Position numbers and translations under genes: made by a program
Notes under the pieces: generated by a model
What the model saw: only the letters and a program-made list of their open reading frames with translations
Databases searched by the model: none
What the model was told of the DNA's origin: nothing
Assembly: GCF_036248255.1 (NCBI RefSeq)
Contig: NZ_CP109178.1
Coordinates: forward strand, 3,782,001-3,846,000
Direction: 5' to 3'
Length of the DNA stretch: 64,000 bases
DNA from: Streptomyces sp. NBC_01717
GTDB taxonomy: Bacteria; Actinomycetota; Actinomycetes; Streptomycetales; Streptomycetaceae
Part shown: positions 59,433-64,000 of the stretch, piece by piece
Numbering within the stretch: position 1 is the first letter of the stretch
How the letters are laid out: each line of letters starts with the position of its first letter

Positions 59433-59452
59433 AATTCCGGCCCGTCCGGCGA
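59416..59452. terminator. Bidirectional terminator between LAETG gene and hutH
   Basis: TCGCCGGACGGGCC (59416-59429) and GGCCCGTCCGGCGA (59439-59452) pair perfectly over 14 bases with a 9-base loop. The left arm overlaps the last codons of the LAETG gene; hutH ends 26 bases further on. Confidence 0.82.
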
Positions 59453-59478
59453 TGGGGAACGAAGCGCGCAGACCCTTC

Positions 59479-61029
59479 CTAGGCGAGCGCCCCGGTCACC
59501 GGCTGCACGGCCGCGACCAGCTTCCCGCCCCGCACGAACGCCTCCGCCGCAGCCAGATCGGGCGACAGGAAGCGGTCCGGTCCCGGTCCCTCGACCCCCG
59601 CCGCCCGCAGCGCCTCGATGGCGGCCAGGGACGCGGGCGCCGGGGTGAGCCCCTGGCCGGCGCGCAGTTCTATGGCGCGGGTCGCCGCGTACAGCTCGAC
59701 GGCGACGATCCGGCCGAGGTTCTCGACGGCGGTACGGAGCTTGCGCGCCGCCGACCAGCCCATGGAGACGTGGTCCTCCTGCATCGCGGAGGACGGGATC
59801 GAGTCCGCCGACGCCGGGACCGCGAGCCGCTTCATCTCGCTGACCAGGGCGGCCTGCGTGTACTGGGCGATCATCAGACCCGAGTCGACACCGGCGTCGT
59901 CGGCGAGGAACGGCGGCAGGCCGTGCGAACGGTTCTTGTCCAGCAGCCGGTCCGTGCGGCGCTCGGTGATCGAGCCGAGGTCGGCGGCGACGATCGCCAG
60001 GAAGTCGAGCACGTACGCCACCGGGGCGCCGTGGAAGTTTCCGTTGGACTCGACCCGGCCGTCCGGGAGGACGACGGGGTTGTCGACGGCGGAGGCCAGC
60101 TCACGGTCGGCGACGATCCCGGCGTACGCGAGGGTGTCGCGCCCGGCGCCGTTGACCTGGGGCGCGCAGCGCACGGAGTAGGCGTCCTGGACACGCGGCG
60201 CGTCGTCCTGGTGGTGGCCGGTCAGGCCTGAACCGGCAAGCACCCGCAGCATGTTGTCGGCGCTCGCGCCCTGGCCCGGGTGCGGCCGGATGGCGTGCAG
60301 TTCCGGGGCGAGGACCTTGTCCGTGCCGAGCAGCGCCTCCAGGCTGAGCGCGGCGGTGATGTCGGCGGAGGTGTAGAGGCTGCGCAGGTCGGCGAGGGCC
60401 ATCACGAGCATGCCGAGCATGCCGTCCGTGCCGTTGAGGAGGGCGAGGCCCTCCTTCTCGCGCAGTTCGACGGGGGTGATGCCGTGCGCGGCGAGCAGCT
60501 CGCCGGCCGGGCGCACGATGCCGTCGGGGCCCTCCGCGTCACCCTCGCCCATCAGCGCCAGGGCGCAGTGCGAGAGCGGCGCCAGGTCGCCGGAGCAGCC
60601 GAGCGAACCGTACTCGTGCACGACGGGGGTGATGCCGGCGTTCAGTACGTCGGCCATGGTCTGCGCGACCTCGGGGCGTACGCCGGTGCGGCCCGAGCAG
60701 ACCGTCTTCAGGCGCAGGAACATCAGCGCCCGTACGACCTCGCGCTCGACGCGCGGGCCCATGCCGGCCGCGTGCGAGCGGACGATGTTGCGCTGGAGCT
60801 GGGCCCGCAGCTCGGGGCTGATGTGGCGGGTGGCGAGTGCGCCGAAGCCGGTGGAGACGCCGTAGACCGGCTCGGGCTTGGCGGCCAGCGCGTCCACGAT
60901 CTCGCGGGCGGCGGCAAGCGCGCTCACGGCGTCTGCGGAGAGCTCGACGCGGGCACCCGCGCGGGCCACGGCGATGACGTCCTCTGCGGTGGTACCGGAC
61001 GTCCCCACCACGACTGTGTGCATATCCAT
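59479..61029 (-). CDS. hutH: Histidine ammonia-lyase
   Basis: A 516-residue lyase that removes ammonia from histidine to give urocanate, the first step of histidine use. The MIO cofactor forms from three residues that read CSG here (C145-S146-G147 in GSLGCSGDLAPLSH) rather than the ASG of most lyases; from memory this is also true of known Streptomyces enzymes. Other blocks: YGVSTGFGALA (catalytic Tyr), HPGQGASADNMLRVL, QDAYSVRCAPQVNGAGRDTL and SMQEDHVSMG. Length is standard. The ATG MDMHTVVVG is used. Other hut genes are not in this window, as usual in this genus. Confidence 0.96.
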   Translation of the reverse strand: MDMHTVVVGTSGTTAEDVIAVARAGARVELSADAVSALAAAREIVDALAAKPEPVYGVSTGFGALATRHISPELRAQLQRNIVRSHAAGMGPRVEREVVRALMFLRLKTVCSGRTGVRPEVAQTMADVLNAGITPVVHEYGSLGCSGDLAPLSHCALALMGEGDAEGPDGIVRPAGELLAAHGITPVELREKEGLALLNGTDGMLGMLVMALADLRSLYTSADITAALSLEALLGTDKVLAPELHAIRPHPGQGASADNMLRVLAGSGLTGHHQDDAPRVQDAYSVRCAPQVNGAGRDTLAYAGIVADRELASAVDNPVVLPDGRVESNGNFHGAPVAYVLDFLAIVAADLGSITERRTDRLLDKNRSHGLPPFLADDAGVDSGLMIAQYTQAALVSEMKRLAVPASADSIPSSAMQEDHVSMGWSAARKLRTAVENLGRIVAVELYAATRAIELRAGQGLTPAPASLAAIEALRAAGVEGPGPDRFLSPDLAAAEAFVRGGKLVAAVQPVTGALA

Positions 61030-61139
61030 ATTCAGAAGCGTACGGATTGAATCCCTTCATGTCACTAGTGGTCGTGCGGTTGACCCCTTACCGGCACGTT
61101 CGCGGACTCCGCCGGACGCCCCTACCTACGGAACAGCCC

Positions 61140-62324
61140 TCAGGGCCGGCTCCCGCGCAGCCGGCGGCGGTCGTGGGCGGATTTCGGCGGCGAGTCGGCC
61201 AGCCGGATGACTTCGCCGTCGCGCCCCGCCACCACCGGTCTCGCGGAGCGGGCCGCCTTCGCCCGGTACTGGGCCGCGTCCGCCAGACGGAACAGCCGCC
61301 GGGCCGAGGTCACCGGCCCGATCGGGTCACCGGTCGACGCGATGCCGCAGGCGACCCCGTCACCCTGCTCCAACTCGGCTGCCCGATCGCAGAGTTCGGT
61401 GGCCACCTCGATCACCTCGTCCGCGCCGGGGCCCACCGCCAGCAGGCAGAACTCATCACCGCCGAGCCGGGCGGCGAGGGCGCCGGGCAGCATCGCACCG
61501 CACCGGGAGAGCACCGAGCCGAAACGTTCCAGCAGGCGATCGCCGACCGCGTGGCCCAGGGAGTCGTTGACCCCCTTCAGACCGTTCAGATCGCAGACGA
61601 CCAGACTGACCACCGTGCCGTCGGCGCGGTGCAGCTCCACCGCCTCGTCGAGGCGCGTGTCGACGGCCCGGCGATTGGCGAGCCCGGTGAGCGGGTCGGT
61701 GAAGGCGAGCTTGCGGACCTCTTCGAGGCGCTCCGTCTGGGAGATACCGGCGGCGACGACGGCGGCCAGTACGGTCGCGAAGTCCGCGTCCTCCCGCCCG
61801 AACACCGGCTCCCCCACCGGGCGCGCCACATAGAGCTCACCCCAGGCCCGCCCGTGCAGGACGATCGGCGCGACCACACAGCAGCCGCGGCGGCGCCGTC
61901 GCAGGGCCGCCACGCGCTGATGGCGGTAGACGCGCCCGTAGCCGTGCGCGCCCGCCACCGCCGAGTCGGCTTCGCCGTCCCCGGCGTCGCCGACCGGCCC
62001 GTCGGCGGTCTCCACCCAGGCGTCCGGCTCGCCGCCCCCCGCCCACCGCTCATGCAGGAACTCGGTGATCTCCGGGAACTGATGCACCGGATACGTCTCG
62101 TCGTCGGGGAACTCCTCCTCCCCCTCGGCCCGTTCACCCGCGTTCACCAGCACCCGCAGCCGCCCCGGCCCCCGCTCCCACACGGAGAGTGCGGCGAAGC
62201 TGCCGCCCAGCGCCTGGCACGCCCCCAGCGCGGCCGCCCGCCAGGACTCCGGCGGGGTGTGCGCCGCCGCCATTGCCTGTGCAAGCGAAACCACGGCTCG
62301 CAGCCGCGCATCATCACCACCCAT
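61140..62324 (-). CDS. cdgE: GAF-GGDEF diguanylate cyclase
   Basis: A 394-residue protein making cyclic di-GMP. A GAF-like domain (about 5-200, GCCVVAPIVLHGRAWGELYVARPVGEPVFGREDADFATVLAAVVAAGISQTERL) leads to a GGDEF domain (about 210-370: FTDPLTGLANRRAVDTRLDEAV, VCDLNGLKGVNDSLGHAVGDRLL and intact GGDEF in AARLGGDEFCLL). The inhibitory RxxD site five residues before GGDEF is absent (LPGA). No membrane segment. The symbol follows the gene that lies between hutH and an enoyl-CoA hydratase gene in S. coelicolor (from memory). Its message may start at the ATG itself. Confidence 0.9.
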   Translation of the reverse strand: MGGDDARLRAVVSLAQAMAAAHTPPESWRAAALGACQALGGSFAALSVWERGPGRLRVLVNAGERAEGEEEFPDDETYPVHQFPEITEFLHERWAGGGEPDAWVETADGPVGDAGDGEADSAVAGAHGYGRVYRHQRVAALRRRRRGCCVVAPIVLHGRAWGELYVARPVGEPVFGREDADFATVLAAVVAAGISQTERLEEVRKLAFTDPLTGLANRRAVDTRLDEAVELHRADGTVVSLVVCDLNGLKGVNDSLGHAVGDRLLERFGSVLSRCGAMLPGALAARLGGDEFCLLAVGPGADEVIEVATELCDRAAELEQGDGVACGIASTGDPIGPVTSARRLFRLADAAQYRAKAARSARPVVAGRDGEVIRLADSPPKSAHDRRRLRGSRP

Positions 62325-62326
62325 CG

Positions 62327-62341
62327 CTACATCTTATGTAG
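62327..62341 (-). promoter_or_regulatory. Palindromic -10 region of cdgE, probably leaderless
   Basis: On the minus strand CTACATAAGATGTAG is a perfect inverted repeat (6-3-6) ending three bases before the cdgE ATG. It contains TAAGAT, a good -10 hexamer exactly 6 bases before the start codon, the spacing typical of leaderless messages; no ribosome site is present. The symmetry suggests a regulator may bind on top of the promoter. Confidence 0.5.
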
Positions 62342-62410
62342 ATTTGCGAAGTCTTGATCAGTTTGAGGCATGGAAAGTTCCGCACTGCGCGTCGGAGCGG
62401 TAACGCACCG

Positions 62411-63223
62411 TCACTCGCCGGGCCAGTTCGGCTTCCGCTTCTCGTTGAACGCGGCCACGCCCTCCGCCCGGTCCCCGGAGAAGGCCACCGACCGCCAGGC
62501 CGCGTCCTCCACTTCCAGACCGGCCCGCAGATCGAGCCCGTGCCCGAGCCGCAGCGCACGCTTCGCGGCACGCAGGCCCACCGGCGAGTTGGCAGCGATC
62601 CGCCCGGCGAGCGCCAGCGCCTGCGCCCGGTCCTGCCCCGCCTCCACCAGCTCGTCGACCAGACCCAATTCCCGCGCCTCGGCCGCCTCCACCCGGCGGG
62701 CGGTGAAGACCAGCTCGGCAGCGCGTGCCGCCCCGATCCGGCGCGGCAGCAACTGCGTACCGCCGCCGCCCGGGATGACACCGACCGAGACCTCGGGCAG
62801 GCCCACCACGGCCGTACGGTCGGCGACGATCAGATCGCAGGACAGCGCCAGCTCGAAGCCGCCGCCGAGCGCGAACCCGTGCACGGCGGCGACCGTCGGC
62901 ATCGGCAGGTCGAGCACGCCGGTGTAGGCGGCGCGGGCGGTGGGCCGCTGGCGGACCAGCTCGGCGTCGGTGAACGAGTTCCGCTCCTTGAGATCCGCGC
63001 CCACGCAGAAGGCGCGGTCATGGCTGGAGGTGAGGACGGTGACCCGGACGTCCTGGTCGGCGGCGAGCGCGGCACAGGCGGCGCCGATCGAGCGGGCCAT
63101 GTCCGTGGACACGGCGTTCATGGCCTTGGGCCGGTCCAGGACCAGTTCGGCAACATGCTCCTGGCCCTCATGGACCCGTACGACGACGAACTCCCCGAAC
63201 CGCTGCTCGGACGTGACGGTCAT
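62411..63223 (-). CDS. Enoyl-CoA hydratase/isomerase family protein
   Basis: A 270-residue crotonase-fold enzyme acting on acyl-CoA esters. AELVLDRPKAMNAVSTDMA begins the fold, HGFALGGGFELALSCDLIVA forms the oxyanion region, and LPEVSVGVIPGGGGTQLLPR carries one catalytic Glu position (E in LPEVSVG). The first glutamate of classical hydratases (ALGGGFELA) is present, so hydratase activity is likely. It lies between cdgE and the cyclase gene; a ribosome site GGAGGGGTGC precedes the ATG. Confidence 0.92.
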   Translation of the reverse strand: MTVTSEQRFGEFVVVRVHEGQEHVAELVLDRPKAMNAVSTDMARSIGAACAALAADQDVRVTVLTSSHDRAFCVGADLKERNSFTDAELVRQRPTARAAYTGVLDLPMPTVAAVHGFALGGGFELALSCDLIVADRTAVVGLPEVSVGVIPGGGGTQLLPRRIGAARAAELVFTARRVEAAEARELGLVDELVEAGQDRAQALALAGRIAANSPVGLRAAKRALRLGHGLDLRAGLEVEDAAWRSVAFSGDRAEGVAAFNEKRKPNWPGE

Positions 63224-63291
63224 GGCTGCACCCCTCCGGTTAACGAGCGTTACCGGAGGATCCTAGGCCGCGCCCAGGGCAGGGACAGGCG

Positions 63292-64000
63292 TCAGGAGGC
63301 GCCTCGTCGCGCCAGCAGCCACGGTTCCACCACGCCGAGTCCGCGCACCGGCCGCTGCCACATCGGCTGCAGCCCGTACCGGTACTTCGGCACGACCAGC
63401 GGCTCCACACCCTCCGCGCGCTCCTTCTCGGCGGCCGCGGCCTCCTCCGCCGCCTGCGCCTCGGAGGCCGGGGCGTCGCCCGTGCGCGTCAGCTCCTCGG
63501 CGAAAGCGCCGTCCACCAGTACGGCGTCCTTCGGCGCTATCGACGTGAGCCGGCTGGCGAGGTTCACCGTCGTACCGAAGACATCGCCCATCCGGGTCGT
63601 GACCGTGCCGAACGCGATACCGACCCGCAGAGCCGGCATCGTCTCGTCCTGGGTCATCGCCTCTATCAGGCGCAGTGCGATCTCGGCCGCCGTGCCGGCG
63701 TCGTCGGCTGCGAAGAGAACCTCGTCGCCGAGGGTCTTGATGAGCCGGCCGCCGTGCGCGGCGACCAGGTCGGCGGAGGTCGTCTCGAACGCCTCGACGA
63801 GCTCGCCGAGCTCCTCCTCCTCCAGCCGGCGGGTGAGCCGGGTGAAACCGACCAGGTCCGCGAAGCCGACGGCGAGCCTGCGGTCGACCATCTCGTCGTC
63901 GTCCGCCGCCTGCACCACGCGGCCGGTCGCAGCGGCGAGCTGGCGCCGCCAGACGTAGATGAGGAACTCCTCCAGCTCGGGCAGGAGCAGCTCGACCAGC
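63292..64000 (-). CDS. cya: Class III adenylate cyclase (3' part)
   Basis: The last about 236 codons of a class III nucleotide cyclase; the gene continues beyond the right edge. The catalytic domain shows the first metal aspartate in VGFADLVGFTRL, the dimer/transition helix TLGDEVLFA with its second aspartate region, and GIAFGTVTTRMGDVFGTTVNLASRL, which carries the late Asn/Arg. After the domain comes a linker (ASEAQAAEEAAAAEKERAEG) and a C-terminal RYGLQPMWQRPVRGLG. In S. coelicolor the cyclase Cya lies close to hutH and is needed for proper germination (from memory), which this neighbourhood matches. Confidence 0.88.
   Translation of the reverse strand, partial: LVELLLPELEEFLIYVWRRQLAAATGRVVQAADDDEMVDRRLAVGFADLVGFTRLTRRLEEEELGELVEAFETTSADLVAAHGGRLIKTLGDEVLFAADDAGTAAEIALRLIEAMTQDETMPALRVGIAFGTVTTRMGDVFGTTVNLASRLTSIAPKDAVLVDGAFAEELTRTGDAPASEAQAAEEAAAAEKERAEGVEPLVVPKYRYGLQPMWQRPVRGLGVVEPWLLARRGAS

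Noticed and set aside
1..64000. CRISPR array
   Set aside because: No set of three or more regularly spaced repeats was seen; the greA leader has only two copies with a 2-base gap.

Overview
The window is a high-GC actinobacterial chromosome segment, almost certainly Streptomyces. It carries GTG and TTG starts with strong AGGAGG-type ribosome sites, mycothiol metabolism (mca), a Streptomyces-style Tad/Flp locus, a chitinase promoter with a DasR-type box, and the gene order histidine ammonia-lyase, GGDEF protein, enoyl-CoA hydratase, class III adenylate cyclase (from memory, the hutH-cdgE-cya neighbourhood of S. coelicolor). No tRNA, rRNA, CRISPR array or specialised-metabolite cluster was seen.

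Layout. (1) 1-7546, minus strand: a tight-adherence pilus assembly operon (cpaB, a CpaE/TadZ-like ATPase with an altered P-loop, two TadE-like pseudopilins, tadA, tadB, tadC, then the start of a membrane protein that runs off the left edge), headed by an uncharacterised zinc-ribbon protein. (2) 8117-12063: a secreted GH18 chitinase behind a DasR-responsive-like element, then a membrane serine/threonine kinase. (3) 12139-19176: a divergent catabolic cluster made of GntP permease, RidA, IclR regulator and PfkB sugar kinase on the minus strand, and a PLP deaminase of the D-serine dehydratase type plus an N-acyl-D-amino-acid deacylase on the plus strand. The combination matches a route for N-acetyl-D-glucosaminate, the sugar acid released from C1-oxidised chitin: uptake, deacetylation, deamination assisted by RidA, then phosphorylation of 2-keto-3-deoxygluconate. 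This is the most interesting system in the window. (4) 19190-23035: a deletion scar joining the remains of a siderophore-interacting protein gene and a TetR gene, a secreted trypsin-like protease, a palindromic element, a DUF1801 protein, an arylamine N-acetyltransferase and a HigBA-like toxin-antitoxin pair. (5) 23284-33462: an aminotransferase, a small protein behind a Fur/Per-like box, a four-gene TelA / von Willebrand A / binding-protein operon, GTP-type PEP carboxykinase, a TrhA-type membrane protein and a TetR regulator. (6) 33511-37790: a YyaL-type thioredoxin-domain protein next to a large serine recombinase; a decayed second copy of the 5' part of the thioredoxin gene lies on the far side of the recombinase, suggesting an integrated element. 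(7) 37789-64000: an NTPase-TPR (STAND) protein, then mostly housekeeping genes: mca, DUF4307, greA, a DrrAB-like ABC exporter, ilvA, MarR, a sigma-like/anti-sigma-like pair, metB, two paralogous membrane-anchored proteins of unknown function, msrA, a MacB-like ABC system, an L,D-transpeptidase lipoprotein, a sortase-substrate-like LAETG protein, hutH, a diguanylate cyclase, enoyl-CoA hydratase and the 3' part of an adenylate cyclase gene.

Most convergent or terminal gene ends carry long GC-rich hairpins, which are listed. Starts were chosen from ribosome-binding sites and family N-termini; doubtful ones are stated.
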